The position numbers were made by a program, and so were the translations under genes. Under the pieces are notes generated by a model. The model was not told the DNA's origin. It saw only the letters and a list, made by a program, of their open reading frames with translations, and made no database searches. Below, piece after piece: positions 8,559 through 18,207 of a DNA stretch of 64,000 nt. Positions within the stretch are counted from its first letter, which is position 1. Each line of letters begins with the position of its first letter. Location of the stretch: NCBI GenBank assembly GCA_963826505.1, contig CAWGXG010000001.1:1-64000 (forward strand). The letters are read 5' to 3'. The DNA comes from CAWGXG01 sp963826505 (GTDB lineage: Bacteria > Chloroflexota > Anaerolineae > Aggregatilineales > Aggregatilineaceae).

Positions 8559-9986
8559 ATGGGCATTAAGCTGGACTGGCAAATCGAGTCCGAACAAACG
8601 CGCACTCGCGCCACCGAAGACCCGGAGATGGCGCGCCGCCGCCGCCATGCCCGCCGCCAACTGATCGTGCTGCTAGCGCTGATCGTGTGCGTGGTGGGCG
8701 GGATCGGGGCGGCGATTGTGTGGCGCTTGCAGCAGGTCGATAACCAGCTCCGGCAGGATCTGCTGGATACGGTCGCGATCGAAGTGACCGCGCTGCGTTT
8801 GGACGATTTCGCCGGGTTCATGGCGGTTCAGCGCAGTGCCAGCGACGCGTTTTTGCTCGATCAAAGCCGCCAGTTTGACGAGTACCAGACGCTCAAACAG
8901 GAACACCGTGTCGAGCTGTCGGGTGATGTCGTGAGCGCGGCTATCGACGGGCAGCGCGGGCGCGTCGTGGTCAACGAAACGGTGGACGGCATCCCCTATC
9001 ACGTCGTGTGGTTCTACTGGCGTTACGAAGACGTCGGCAGCGGTGATCAGGGCGGCTGGCGGCATGTCCCCGCTGATCTGACCTTTTGGGGCGAGTCGCG
9101 CACGCTGACGTCCGGCCCGGTGACGATCGAGTATCACGCGCTGGACGAGGACCTTGCCAAGGCCATGCTGCCACGTCTGGCGGCGTGGTGGCAAAATGGC
9201 TGTACGATCCTGGCCTGCGCCGCCCCCGCGCCCGCCATCACGATCGAGATCGTCGCGGAATACCCCTTGCATGTCGAATGGGTATCGGGCGCTCCGTGGC
9301 AGCTCCGGGTCACATCCCCGCTGGTGACGCGCGCGCGTGCCGACGCGCCGCTGCTGCCGGATCTCGAACCCGCCCTGATCGAAGCGATTACCGGGCGGCT
9401 GGTGCGTTACGCCGCCGCCGATGCCAGCGCGCCCTATTACGCCGACGCCACCTGGCTGCAAGACGAACTGGCGCGCTGGTTGGCGGGTGAGCTGCTCGGC
9501 AACCCGGCGGGCGATTCGGGCTTTATCGAGAGTGTGATAGCGCTCTACGGCCCGACCGCGCCCCTGACGATCCTTTCGAATCTGACTGCCGCCTCGACGG
9601 TAGACGACGCGCTGCGCGCCGTGACCGGCGTGAATATGCCGTTGCTGACGATTGACCAGCTCAGCGACCTGGATTGGCGGGGATTCTTCGCGTGGCGGTT
9701 GGCGCTGGAGCCGCGTTTGCTGGCCCAGCCGGACAGCAGCGGCGCGTTCCTCTCGCTCTACGATCTGCAAGACCTGGGGGCCTCGTCGGAGGCCGCGGTG
9801 CGTTTGGAGAGTCCCGCTTACGGCGCGCGTCCGGTGCCGGACGTGGCGCGGGTGTCGCTCAACCGGGATGTGAACTCCGATACTTTCGCTACCGTGGAAA
9901 CCACGCGTGTCGAGAACGGCGTCACCGTCACGGGCGAGACGATCGAGTGGCGGCTGGCGGATCGCACCTGGAAGCGCAAGAATTAG
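8559..9986 (+). CDS. Membrane-anchored protein of unknown function
   Basis: 475 residues. A short cytoplasmic segment rich in Arg (MARRRRHARRQ) is followed by one transmembrane helix at about residues 38-58, leaving a large outer domain of about 415 residues. That domain begins with a stretch resembling NTF2-like folds (VVVNETVDGIPYHVVWFYWRYE, shown only as far as length allows: VDGIPYHVVWFYWRYE) and continues with segments rich in Ala, Leu and acidic residues. No catalytic motif was recognised. GAGGG precedes ATG 8559, which is preferred over an upstream in-frame ATG at 8475 lying inside the terminator stem. Confidence 0.6.
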   Translation: MGIKLDWQIESEQTRTRATEDPEMARRRRHARRQLIVLLALIVCVVGGIGAAIVWRLQQVDNQLRQDLLDTVAIEVTALRLDDFAGFMAVQRSASDAFLLDQSRQFDEYQTLKQEHRVELSGDVVSAAIDGQRGRVVVNETVDGIPYHVVWFYWRYEDVGSGDQGGWRHVPADLTFWGESRTLTSGPVTIEYHALDEDLAKAMLPRLAAWWQNGCTILACAAPAPAITIEIVAEYPLHVEWVSGAPWQLRVTSPLVTRARADAPLLPDLEPALIEAITGRLVRYAAADASAPYYADATWLQDELARWLAGELLGNPAGDSGFIESVIALYGPTAPLTILSNLTAASTVDDALRAVTGVNMPLLTIDQLSDLDWRGFFAWRLALEPRLLAQPDSSGAFLSLYDLQDLGASSEAAVRLESPAYGARPVPDVARVSLNRDVNSDTFATVETTRVENGVTVTGETIEWRLADRTWKRKN

Positions 9987-9995
9987 CACCGCGCG

Positions 9996-10856
9996 TCACT
10001 CGTACGCGTAAAAGCCCCGGCCCGTTTTGCGCCCCAACATGCCCGCCGCGACCATGCGCTTGAGCAGCGGACACGGGCGGTACTTGGGATCGCCCAGCCC
10101 GTCGTAGAGCACGTTCAAAATGTTGAGCACGACATCCAGCCCGATGAAGTCCGCCAGAGTCAGCGGGCCCATCGGGTGATTCATGCCGAGTTTCATCACC
10201 GTGTCGATCGCCTCCGCCGTGCCGACGCCTTCCATCAGCGCGAAGATGGCCTCGTTGAGCATGGGCATCAGAATCCGGTTGGCGATGAAGCCGGGGTAAT
10301 CCTGGGCTTCGACGGGCGTTTTGCCGAGGGCGGTGGTCAGCGCGACGATCGTATCGAGCGTGTCCTGGCTGGTGGCCTGCCCGCGAATGATCTCGACGAG
10401 CGGCATCAGCGGCACCGGGTTCATGAAGTGCATCCCGATCACGCGATCGGGGCGGCCTGTGGCGGCGGCCAGCACCGTGATCGAGATCGAGGATGTATTG
10501 CTGGCCAGGATGGCATCGTCGGCGAGCAGGGCGTCAAGCTGCTGGAACAGGCTGGTTTTGAGCGCTGTGTCTTCGCTGACGGCCTCGATCACCAGCGGGC
10601 AAGTGCTCACCGCGTCGAGCGCGGACGCGGTGTAAACATTTTCCAGCCCGGCGCGGCGCTGCTCGTCGGTGAGCTGGCCTTTGCCGTGCAGCTTTTCGAC
10701 GCTGCGCGCGATGCTGCTCAGCGCCCGTTCCAACGTGGACTCATGTACATCGACCAGCGTCACGCGGCAGCCGTACACGGCGCACACCTGCGCGATGCCG
10801 TGTCCCATCGTGCCCGCGCCAATCACTCCGATGTGCGAAATAGCTGCGGCTTCCAT
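9996..10856 (-). CDS. 3-hydroxyacyl-CoA (3-hydroxybutyryl-CoA) dehydrogenase
   Basis: 286 residues. It oxidises 3-hydroxyacyl-CoA to 3-ketoacyl-CoA with NAD(P), or the reverse. The Rossmann motif GVIGAGTMGHGIAQ sits at the N-terminus. GMHFMNPVPLMPLVEI contains the catalytic His, and ANRILMPMLNEA plus LGMNHPMGPLTLADFIG mark the C-terminal helical domain. The length fits the short, single-function family. ATG 10856 with GGGGAG upstream is chosen over a longer in-frame start. It is convergent with the preceding membrane-protein gene, only 9 bases apart. Confidence 0.92.
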   Translation of the reverse strand: MEAAAISHIGVIGAGTMGHGIAQVCAVYGCRVTLVDVHESTLERALSSIARSVEKLHGKGQLTDEQRRAGLENVYTASALDAVSTCPLVIEAVSEDTALKTSLFQQLDALLADDAILASNTSSISITVLAAATGRPDRVIGMHFMNPVPLMPLVEIIRGQATSQDTLDTIVALTTALGKTPVEAQDYPGFIANRILMPMLNEAIFALMEGVGTAEAIDTVMKLGMNHPMGPLTLADFIGLDVVLNILNVLYDGLGDPKYRPCPLLKRMVAAGMLGRKTGRGFYAYE

Positions 10857-11007
10857 GGTGTGTATCTCCCCGAACAAAATAACGACGATCCCCTGCCAGA
10901 GCGTACGATCTGCTATCAACACAGACGCGGCCGTTACGCCGCGCCTTGAGGATTATGCTGTTCGCGCGCCGGATTGGATCGATTCGTGCGCGTGGTGCGA
11001 CGAAGCT

Positions 11008-11412
11008 CTAGGGATGTTCCGCCTCGGTCCCAGCCCGTTTAGCCGCGATCACAGCGCGTGCTTCGTCAAGATCGGCGACCATCGCCAACCGGGCCGCCTG
11101 CCCGTAGACGCGCTTATAGATGCCGACGACTTGCCGCATGAACCCGGGCGATCCGACCATGATCACAGCGCCGCTGTTGCGGTGGGAATACGGCGGGGAC
11201 TGGGCGATCTTGGGCAGATAACTGATCGCGCCGGGCGGGAGCTGAGTATCACGGAAATCCGCGATCACATCTACACGGTGGTTGACGCTGTCCAGGAACG
11301 ACTGCTCTACGTCGACGTTCTGCTCCATGTCATTCCAGGTCCATCCGGGCTGGTACGTCACGCGCATGACGGTGTGCTCCGCGTTATCCCATTCGGTGAT
11401 CAAGCGTGGCAT
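11008..11412 (-). CDS. Hypothetical protein, possibly STAS/SpoIIAA-like
   Basis: 134 residues with no signal peptide or membrane helix. The alternation of strands and helices, with VIADFRDTQLPP after the second strand and a C-terminal DLDEARAVI helix, resembles SpoIIAA/STAS-like single-domain proteins; this is a fold-level guess. GAGAGG precedes ATG 11412; the longer frame start at 11463 lacks such a site. Confidence 0.5.
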   Translation of the reverse strand: MPRLITEWDNAEHTVMRVTYQPGWTWNDMEQNVDVEQSFLDSVNHRVDVIADFRDTQLPPGAISYLPKIAQSPPYSHRNSGAVIMVGSPGFMRQVVGIYKRVYGQAARLAMVADLDEARAVIAAKRAGTEAEHP

Positions 11413-11506
11413 GGCTTTCCTCTCAAACGACCTTAACACAAATTTACACTTACCAGTGTACACCGTTTTGTCGAGAAAGCCAGATATTACCCTGGTCAGC
11501 CGAACA

Positions 11507-11911
11507 TCAACTCAGTGACGCGACGACCTGTTCCAGCCGGGCGCGCGCCTGTGTGGCGACCTCGGCCAACACCGGGTTATCGGACAGCGTCACCATCGTC
11601 ATGGGGTCGATGACCGACACGACGCTTTCGGTCGGGGTGTCGCCTTCGAACACGATCACGTTGCAGGGCAACAGCAACCCGACCGCTGGGTCTGCGTCGA
11701 GCGCGCGATGGGCCAACGGGGGATTACACGCGCCCAGGATCACATAAGGCCGTGTTTCGATATCCAGTTTGTTTTGCATGGTGGCTTTGACATCGATCGT
11801 TGTCAGCACGCCGAAGCCCTGGACGGCCAGCGCCTCACGGACGCGCTCGATCGCCTCCGCGTACGGCACGGACAGCGTGGTGGTCATGCCGAAAGAGGGC
11901 AAAGTGCTCAT
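11507..11911 (-). CDS. DUF302 domain protein
   Basis: 134 residues matching the DUF302 pattern: an N-terminal strand, VREALAVQGFGVLTTIDVKATM, then LDIETRPYVILGACNPPLAHRAL and GLLLPCNVIVFE are its landmarks (each quoted partly). The two Cys in GACNPP and LLPCN are conserved in this family, whose biochemical role is not settled. AGGAG precedes the ATG. Confidence 0.8.
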   Translation of the reverse strand: MSTLPSFGMTTTLSVPYAEAIERVREALAVQGFGVLTTIDVKATMQNKLDIETRPYVILGACNPPLAHRALDADPAVGLLLPCNVIVFEGDTPTESVVSVIDPMTMVTLSDNPVLAEVATQARARLEQVVASLS

Positions 11912-12001
11912 GGGATTCTCCTCATCTCAGGGATTCCAGGTGACATCATTCCCTTAGATGCAGGAGGACCGCCCGCGTTGCCTGTTCTCTCTATGCACCG
12001 C

Positions 12002-13180
12002 CTATACGCGCCCGGCGCGGGGCGCTCGGTTCCCCGTCCCGCGCTGCGCCAGCCAGCCCACCAGTCCTGCGGCGACGATTACGGCGGCGGGGATAGCGGG
12101 CATCAGAAAGCGCAGCATGCCGCCCTGCCAGGAATAGTAGTAGACGCTGTAGAGCGCGCAGTAGGCGGCGAGCCACAGCGCGATCAGAACGGCGTTGATC
12201 CGGTCGATGGCCCATACCCTCGCGCCGCCGGTCAGCGCCGCGCCAAGCGCCGCCACCAGCCCCAGCGGGGCCAGCAGTCCGAACCGGCCCCACAGCTTAT
12301 CCCACCCGTCGGCGAGATAGCTCAGGTTAAACAGCCCGTGTGGTGGCAGCGCGTCAAGTGTCTGGTAGCCGGTGCGAAAGGGGCTGCCGAAGAAATGCCA
12401 CTGGTAGGCGAGCTGGGGGCTAAAGACCAGCAGCGCGACAGCGGCCATGATTAGCGCCTCGCGACCGCGTCGCTCCAGGAGCAGGGCTAACCCCACGATA
12501 CCTACTGTCAGAATGCCTGTCAGCCGCAGCAGCGCGACGCTTCCGGCCAGCACGCCCAGCAGGATCGCCCAGCGGCGCGGGGTGGCACTGTCGCGCAGGA
12601 TCAGCAGGACAGCCACGTTGAACAGGGTGAACAGCGTGGCCGGGCCGTCCGACAACATCTGTGCCCAGGTCTGATGCACGGAATAGGTCTCCGCTACGGA
12701 GGCATTCGCGGCTACGCGCAGACCAACATACAACACCGGCGGGACGAGGGTCCACAGAAAAATGGACGCCAGCGCCAGCCAGCGCTGGCGCGTGAAGCGC
12801 CACGCGATAAAGCCTAGCACGAGCTGGCCTAGCGGGTACATGACCAGCGTCCAGAAGGCGGCCACGACCGGCAGCAGATCGTCGTGGGCGGTGGTGCGCA
12901 TCACCAGCATGAAGGGCAGCAGCAGCGCGGGAAAACCCAACGGGTATTTGCTGGCGTCGAAATGCAGGTCGCGAATGTTCTGCGCCAGCGCGACGTAATC
13001 GTAATCATCGCCGCCGCTGTGGAACCAGAATGTCCCGGAGGTGTGGAACTGCTGCGGGAAGACATTCCACACGTACAGCCCCATGATGGCGACGTGCAGC
13101 GCGATGGCAAACGCCAGCCCGATCCAGTACCAGCGGGGCGCGCGGCCCATCCGGACGCGGGGTTCATGCCGGTCCTTCAT
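12002..13180 (-). CDS. Polytopic membrane protein, glycosyltransferase family 39-like
   Basis: 392 residues with about nine hydrophobic helices. After the first helix comes a loop with DDYDYVALAQNIRD, then KYPLGFPALLLPFM. This arrangement, acidic residues after TM1 followed by further helices, is that of GT-C glycosyltransferases acting on lipid-linked sugars (PMT/ArnT-like). The product is shorter than most family members. AGAGG precedes the ATG. The specific donor or acceptor cannot be inferred. Confidence 0.6.
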   Translation of the reverse strand: MKDRHEPRVRMGRAPRWYWIGLAFAIALHVAIMGLYVWNVFPQQFHTSGTFWFHSGGDDYDYVALAQNIRDLHFDASKYPLGFPALLLPFMLVMRTTAHDDLLPVVAAFWTLVMYPLGQLVLGFIAWRFTRQRWLALASIFLWTLVPPVLYVGLRVAANASVAETYSVHQTWAQMLSDGPATLFTLFNVAVLLILRDSATPRRWAILLGVLAGSVALLRLTGILTVGIVGLALLLERRGREALIMAAVALLVFSPQLAYQWHFFGSPFRTGYQTLDALPPHGLFNLSYLADGWDKLWGRFGLLAPLGLVAALGAALTGGARVWAIDRINAVLIALWLAAYCALYSVYYYSWQGGMLRFLMPAIPAAVIVAAGLVGWLAQRGTGNRAPRAGRV

Positions 13181-13230
13181 AGAAAACCTCTATGGTCAGA
13201 GAGTACGTTCTTGATCCGGCGCGCGCAGCG

Positions 13231-13929
13231 TCAGGGCTCGACGATGGCGCGCATCTCCTCGATCAGCGGATTGCCCGCATAGTAGCCGTGATATCGTTCC
13301 GGCAGCAGGGCGGCGATGGCGCACAGGATGCGTTCGGTGTAGATATCCAGATCGTCGCCTTTGGCGCGGCCTTCAGGCAGCCGGAGCGGTTTGCCGAAAC
13401 GGACGCGCACGGCCGGACGCGGACGCTTGAGGACTTTTTCGGTGCCCCACACGGCACACGGTACGATCGGCACGTTGGCCCGCGTGGCGATGAAGGCCGT
13501 GCCCGATCGCCCCTCGATCAGCGCGCCGACCTTGCTGCGCGTGCCTTCGGGCGCGATGCCCAACGACACGCCCGCTTTGAGGACGGTGATCGCGTCGCGC
13601 AGCGCCGCGCGATCGGCGGAGAACTGCTCGACCCAGATGATCGGATACATGCGGAAAAATGGCTCTTTCCAGGTGCCCAGGTATTTACGCGCGGCCATGC
13701 CCACCGTGCCAAAGCCAATCGCGGAATTGACCGCCGGGACATCCCAGTAACTCATGTGGTTGGAGGCGAAGATGCAGGGCTCGGGGGGGATATGTTCGCG
13801 TCCGGTGACGGTGTAGCGCGACACCAGATGCAGGATGAAGCGGCTGAGCGGCTTAGCCCACCGTGATTCCGCAGTGGCGGGCCAGTCCGGCGATCCGGGA
13901 TGGGGCGCAGATGATGGTTCGGACGACAT
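13231..13929 (-). CDS. 1-acyl-sn-glycerol-3-phosphate acyltransferase (PlsC family)
   Basis: 232 residues. The family transfers an acyl group to lysophosphatidic acid. The catalytic HX4D box is SNHMSYWD, and the second substrate box is APEGTRS. A third motif NVPIVPCAVWGTE is also typical. GGAGGA precedes the ATG. It is upstream of the polytopic membrane protein on the same strand, 50 bases apart. Confidence 0.88.
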   Translation of the reverse strand: MSSEPSSAPHPGSPDWPATAESRWAKPLSRFILHLVSRYTVTGREHIPPEPCIFASNHMSYWDVPAVNSAIGFGTVGMAARKYLGTWKEPFFRMYPIIWVEQFSADRAALRDAITVLKAGVSLGIAPEGTRSKVGALIEGRSGTAFIATRANVPIVPCAVWGTEKVLKRPRPAVRVRFGKPLRLPEGRAKGDDLDIYTERILCAIAALLPERYHGYYAGNPLIEEMRAIVEP

Positions 13930-13963
13930 TGTGTTGATTCCTCCCGTGGGCAGATTCAGTGAT

Positions 13964-14455
13964 CTAGCGGCCCCGCCGGGCCAGCCACGCGCTTAGCTCG
14001 TCGGCGTGCTCGGCGTAGTGCTCGTCGGCGTTGGCGCGCACGTAGACCGCCAGTGGGTATTTCCCGGTCCAGGCATACACCCCGATGGTGAACAGCTCGT
14101 CCTGGCTCATGTCTTCGATCGCCGTCATCATCTCGCGCCCGGACGCATCGAACCACGCGCAGACGTCCGCCAGTGAGCGGCGCGCGTGTTTCTCGTAGAT
14201 CGTCTGGTTGAAGACATCGATATTGTTTTCATCGGGTCGTTCCGGAATTTCGCCGCGTTGACCGGCACGGTACCAGCCCAAAAACTGTTGTTCCCACTCG
14301 GCGATATGGGCCAGCGTGTCCTTCACCGACCAGTCGCCCGTTACGCCAGAAAACTCCATCTCCTCGTCGGGGATGCGGTTGAGCAGTTCTTCCAGGCGAC
14401 GGCGTTCGACCCGGGTAAGATGCAGCAACTCTTCTTTGGTGGTGATATCCGTCAT
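13964..14455 (-). CDS. ClbS/DfsB (DinB-like) four-helix-bundle protein
   Basis: 163 residues, all helical. TGDWSVKDTLAHIAEWEQQF near residue 40 and the C-terminal ADEHYAEHADEL provide the His residues of the DinB-like metal site. The best family match is ClbS/DfsB, some members of which protect against DNA-damaging metabolites. ATG 14455 is chosen because the GTG four codons earlier overlaps the AGGAG site. It shares orientation with the PlsC gene, 34 bases upstream of it. Confidence 0.75.
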   Translation of the reverse strand: MTDITTKEELLHLTRVERRRLEELLNRIPDEEMEFSGVTGDWSVKDTLAHIAEWEQQFLGWYRAGQRGEIPERPDENNIDVFNQTIYEKHARRSLADVCAWFDASGREMMTAIEDMSQDELFTIGVYAWTGKYPLAVYVRANADEHYAEHADELSAWLARRGR

Positions 14456-14483
14456 GGTCGGGATCACTCCTGCATGGTAGGCG

Positions 14484-16352
14484 TTAGGATCGCTCAGGCG
14501 TGCTGTGGTGCGCTTCGTTCACCGCCGGGAGCACGAAATAGAACAGGCTGCCCTCGCCGGGTCGTCCGGTGCTTTCGATGCCCACATCGCCGCCGAGCTT
14601 GTCCATAATGCGCTGGACGATCGAGAGTCCCAGGCCATGTCCAGTGACGCGAATCGAATTGAGCCGCGAGAATTCCTTGAATAGGAGACTCTGCGCTTCC
14701 GGCCCGACGCCGTTCCCGTTGTCCTGCACCCAGAAGCGCACATAATCCTCGTCCTGCGTCGCGCCCAATTCTACCACCGGCGGCGTGCCGCCATAGGTGA
14801 TGGCGTTGCTGAGGTAATTGGCCCACACTTCCTCAACCCACGGCGCATAACCCAGTGCTTCCGGCCAGGAGTCCGGCACGACGATCTGCGCGTCGCGCTC
14901 CATCGCCAGCGCGACCAGCCGTTTTTGCGACTCGGCCACAATCGCGGCCATATCCAGCGGACGCAGCGTGACATCCTGCCGCCGCACGCTCGCTAACAAC
15001 AGCAGCTCGTCAATGATGCGGCTGGTCTTGTCGCCCGCCTGGACGATTTCCTGCGCCAACTGCACCGCTTTTTTCGGGCCGGATTTGACCAGGTCGTCGT
15101 ACAGCATTTCGCTGTAACCGGTGATGACCATCAGCGGATTCTTGAGATCGTGCGCAACCGTCCCGGTGAAAGCGTCCAGCTCGGCGATCAGCTTTTCGCG
15201 TTCTTCGATCTCCCGCTGCAATTCCAGGTTCTTGACCTGATAGATTTCGGTTTCGCGCTTGGCGTGCTCCGCCTCGCTGATCATGCGCAGACTGCGTAAT
15301 ATCCTTTCGGATTGTTCGTAGAATACTTCCTCTTTGACGGCATGGAACTGCTTGTAATGCGCCAGGGCCGTAGTGAGATCGCCGACCTGCTCGTAGGCGT
15401 TCGCCAGCGCCAGATGAATGTCGAATACGATCAGGCGTGACCCGATGTCCTGCGCCAGATTCAGAGCGTCGCCCAGCGTGGTGAACGCCTGCGTGGTGTT
15501 GCCAGTGTTCGCCTGCGCGCGTCCGATGTCCAGCAGGTTGATGGCTTCGATCTGGCGATAGCCGTGCGTTGTGGCGAGCGCCAGCGATTGCTCGAAATAG
15601 TCCAGCGCCCGCGCGATCTCGCCCCGCACGGCGCAAATCTTGCCAATCGTGTTGAGCGCGTCAGCCTCGGCCCGCGCGTACCCAATGCGCTCGTCGATCG
15701 CCAGACTCTCAAACGCGTAGTGCAGCGCCTGGTCATAATCCTGCATGAGGTAATAGGCTTTGCCGATGCTATCGAGCACTTGCGCTTCGCCCGGCTGCGA
15801 GCCGTTCGCGCGGTGAAGGTTCAGGCTGCGCATCAACTGGGGCAGCCCGTTGGGCAGGCGCGCGTCGTGCAGGGACATATAGCCCGTGTCGTTTAGCAGA
15901 TCGGCCAGCAGAATCGGATCGCCGCTGTCTTCGGCCATCTTCACCGCGTTGTGGCCGAGTTCGAGCGCGCGGGCGTAATCTCCCAGGAAGAAATGGATTC
16001 CGGCCATATGTCCGGTTACCTTGGCGCGCAGACTGGCCGGGCTGGTCGGGCTCAGGCGGCTTTCCGCCTCCAAGACCAGCGCCAACGCCTCCTGATAATT
16101 CGAGAGGTCCCATTCCTGAATGGATTCGATCAGCAAGCAGAGCGCCAGCCCGTCCGGGTAGGGGAACTCCGTAGTCCCGCGCACCAGTTGCAGCGCCTCG
16201 GTGACCAGCCGCCGCGATTGTTCCGGCTCGATCTGTGCCAGGTCAAAGGCGCGTGCGGTTAGGGCGTCAACGCGCTCCTTTAGGGATCGCGTGTTCTCAC
16301 TGCGCGGGTCCGTCTCAGCTAGCTCAGGCGACTGCTCGCGTTTGGCTGACAC
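14484..16352 (-). CDS. TPR-repeat sensor histidine kinase
   Basis: 622 residues. About ten tetratricopeptide repeats span residues 60-350, followed by a coiled coil (about 350-395) and a kinase core. The phosphoacceptor H-box is GTVAHDLKNPLMVITG. N-box, DNGNGVG and GLGLSIV G-boxes complete the ATPase domain. No transmembrane segment is seen, so it is probably cytoplasmic and senses through protein contacts by its TPRs. The start is GTG 16352 with AAGGAG upstream. No response regulator gene is adjacent. Confidence 0.9.
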   Translation of the reverse strand: MSAKREQSPELAETDPRSENTRSLKERVDALTARAFDLAQIEPEQSRRLVTEALQLVRGTTEFPYPDGLALCLLIESIQEWDLSNYQEALALVLEAESRLSPTSPASLRAKVTGHMAGIHFFLGDYARALELGHNAVKMAEDSGDPILLADLLNDTGYMSLHDARLPNGLPQLMRSLNLHRANGSQPGEAQVLDSIGKAYYLMQDYDQALHYAFESLAIDERIGYARAEADALNTIGKICAVRGEIARALDYFEQSLALATTHGYRQIEAINLLDIGRAQANTGNTTQAFTTLGDALNLAQDIGSRLIVFDIHLALANAYEQVGDLTTALAHYKQFHAVKEEVFYEQSERILRSLRMISEAEHAKRETEIYQVKNLELQREIEEREKLIAELDAFTGTVAHDLKNPLMVITGYSEMLYDDLVKSGPKKAVQLAQEIVQAGDKTSRIIDELLLLASVRRQDVTLRPLDMAAIVAESQKRLVALAMERDAQIVVPDSWPEALGYAPWVEEVWANYLSNAITYGGTPPVVELGATQDEDYVRFWVQDNGNGVGPEAQSLLFKEFSRLNSIRVTGHGLGLSIVQRIMDKLGGDVGIESTGRPGEGSLFYFVLPAVNEAHHSTPERS

Positions 16353-16382
16353 ACAAGGCTCCTTGTCGGCCCGTGACTCACG

Positions 16383-17526
16383 TTATAGGCCGGTCACCAC
16401 CGACGGCACGATGTAGTCTTCGACGAGATTGAAGCGGCACAGCATCCGGTTGTCGCGGAACGTGTCCGGTGCCGACTTTAAGCGCCCGGTCATCACGACG
16501 ACCAGGTCCAGGTCAGGAATCACATACACAAACTGGCCGCCATAACCCACCGCGATCGCACTCTCGTAATCACCTTGCGGGCGCAGCCACCACAAATATC
16601 CGTAGCCGAGCAGATCGCAGTCGTCGGGCGAACTCGGCTCGAAGAGGGTCATCATGCGGGTGGATTCTTCCAGCCAGTTCACGGCCACGATCCGATCGCC
16701 TTGCCACTGTCCGCCGTTCAGTACCAGGTAGCCGAATTTGGCCATATCGCGCGGCGTCAACGCCAGCTCTGCCCCGCCAATCGTCACGCCCTGCGGATCA
16801 GCGGGCCACGCGCGGCGCGTGATGCCCAGCGGGCCAAACAGGTACAGGTCGGCAAAGTCGAGCAGCGTCATGCCGGTGACGCGCTGCAGGACGGCGGCCA
16901 GCAGTTGGGTATCGCCTGTGCTGTAGTTGAACACCTCGCCGGGCGGGTGGGCCAGGGGGCGTTCGAGCACGAACTGCACCCAATCGGGGCTGGCCGTCAT
17001 CTGCAAGGCGCTGGCCCCATATTCGGCCCAGTCCAGGCCGGAGCGCATCGCCAGCAGGTGCCGCACGGTGATCGTGCGCTTGACCCGGTCGCTCAGCGTC
17101 ACGAACGGTTCCGGCAGCAGGTACGCCAGCGGCGTGTTAATGCTTTCCAGATCGCCGGTTTGCAGCGCAATACCGACCAGAGTCCCCAGCACGCTCTTGG
17201 TCATCGATTTGACGTTGCGCAGCGCGTCCGGCACGCTGCCGGGCGTGTAACGCTCATAGACCAGCGTTCCGTCACGCACGACCAGCAAACTGTCGATATG
17301 CGGGACGTGGGCGCGCAGATAGTCGTAGGCGCTGTCCAGCCCGGCGGCTTCGATGCCGTGCAGACTCCGGCCTGCCGACTTGCCAGCCCTCGGTTGGCCA
17401 GTAGGTACGCGGCGGAAGAAGATGTGCCCCTAATGCCATCAACACTCTGCTTTCTGAATTGCGCGATCCGCCCGTGACCTCTGTACCGGAATTCGTGAGC
17501 AGGCGGATGTTCGGTTGCCCTAACAT
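16383..17526 (-). pseudogene. Serine hydrolase (class C beta-lactamase family), frameshifted
   Basis: The main part, ending at 16383, has the SxxK nucleophile motif SMTK, a YSTGD tyrosine motif and GYLWW/GYGGQ segments near the C-terminus, typical of penicillin-binding-protein-like serine hydrolases (beta-lactamase/esterase EstB family). Its N-terminus lies in another frame: TYWPTEGWQVGRPES is encoded upstream, and the reading changes near 17355-17365 to HGIEAAGLDSAYDYL. One extra base (TCTGCAC for expected TCTCAC) explains it. The upstream ATG at 17526 has a GAGG site. Without correction the protein would begin at an internal TTG (17288) and lack its first strand. Confidence 0.75.
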
Positions 17527-17635
17527 TACGATACCTCATGACGGCAATTTCTGGTAATTGGATTCCCGCGCGAGGGTAGGGCCTTGCCCCAAACGCCCCG
17601 CCAGGTTTTGCTTGCGTTCCAGCTTATTCCTGCCA

Positions 17636-17664
17636 TTGAAAAACGATCGGCGCTGTGCTACAAT
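17636..17664 (+). promoter_or_regulatory. Sigma-70-type promoter of rplS
   Basis: TTGAAA (17636-17641), a 17-base spacer, and TACAAT (17659-17664). It leaves a leader of about 105 bases before the L19 start codon. Confidence 0.75.
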
Positions 17665-17778
17665 GCTCGCGCCTTGGCGGCCCACACGATTTGGTGCCGC
17701 TGTGTCATAATCGCACACAACCATACCAGCCCGGCGACCCACAACTGCTGCCGGTCTTGGGTAAAGGAAGCTTCAGAG

Positions 17779-18123
17779 ATGACCGACCTAATTCAATCCC
17801 TGCAAGCACCGAAGCCGGAGCATCCGGATGTTCTCCCGGGTGACCTGGTGCGCGTCCATGTTCGCATTGTCGAAGGCGAGCGCGAGCGTATTCAGGTGTT
17901 CCCCGGCACGGTAATCAGCATTCGCGGTGGCGCTAACAACAAGGCGTTCACCGTGCGGCGCATTGCCAGCCATGGTGTTGGCGTCGAGCGTACGTTCTTA
18001 TTCAGCAGCCCGCGCGTTGAGAAGATCGAAGTGCAGCGTCACTCCAAAGTGCGCCGCGCCAAGCTCTATTACCTGCGTGGACTCCAGGGCAAGGCCGCCC
18101 GCTTGAAGGAACGCCGCTTCTGA
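17779..18123 (+). CDS. rplS: 50S ribosomal protein L19
   Basis: 114 residues. It sits at the 30S-50S interface of the ribosome. Family landmarks are PGDLVRVHVRIVEGERERIQ, the FPGTVISIRGG loop, RRIASHGVGVERTF and the C-terminal RRAKLYYLRG, RLKERR. The frame stays open upstream to 17584, but ATG 17779 with AAAGGAAG is clearly the start. The common trmD partner is absent, so the gene appears to be monocistronic with its own promoter and terminator. Confidence 0.96.
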   Translation: MTDLIQSLQAPKPEHPDVLPGDLVRVHVRIVEGERERIQVFPGTVISIRGGANNKAFTVRRIASHGVGVERTFLFSSPRVEKIEVQRHSKVRRAKLYYLRGLQGKAARLKERRF

Positions 18124-18158
18124 TCCCGTGGATCACGGTGCACCCCGTTTGGACCACA

Positions 18159-18190
18159 GCCTATCGCCGCGCGCTATAGGCTTTTGTGGT
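18159..18190 (+). terminator. Terminator after rplS
   Basis: GCCTAT pairs with ATAGGC around an 11-base loop, followed by TTTT. Flanking CCACA/TGTGG could extend the stem. It lies between convergent rplS and biotin ligase genes. Confidence 0.7.
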
Positions 18191-18207
18191 GTTAAATGCC
18201 GGTGCCG

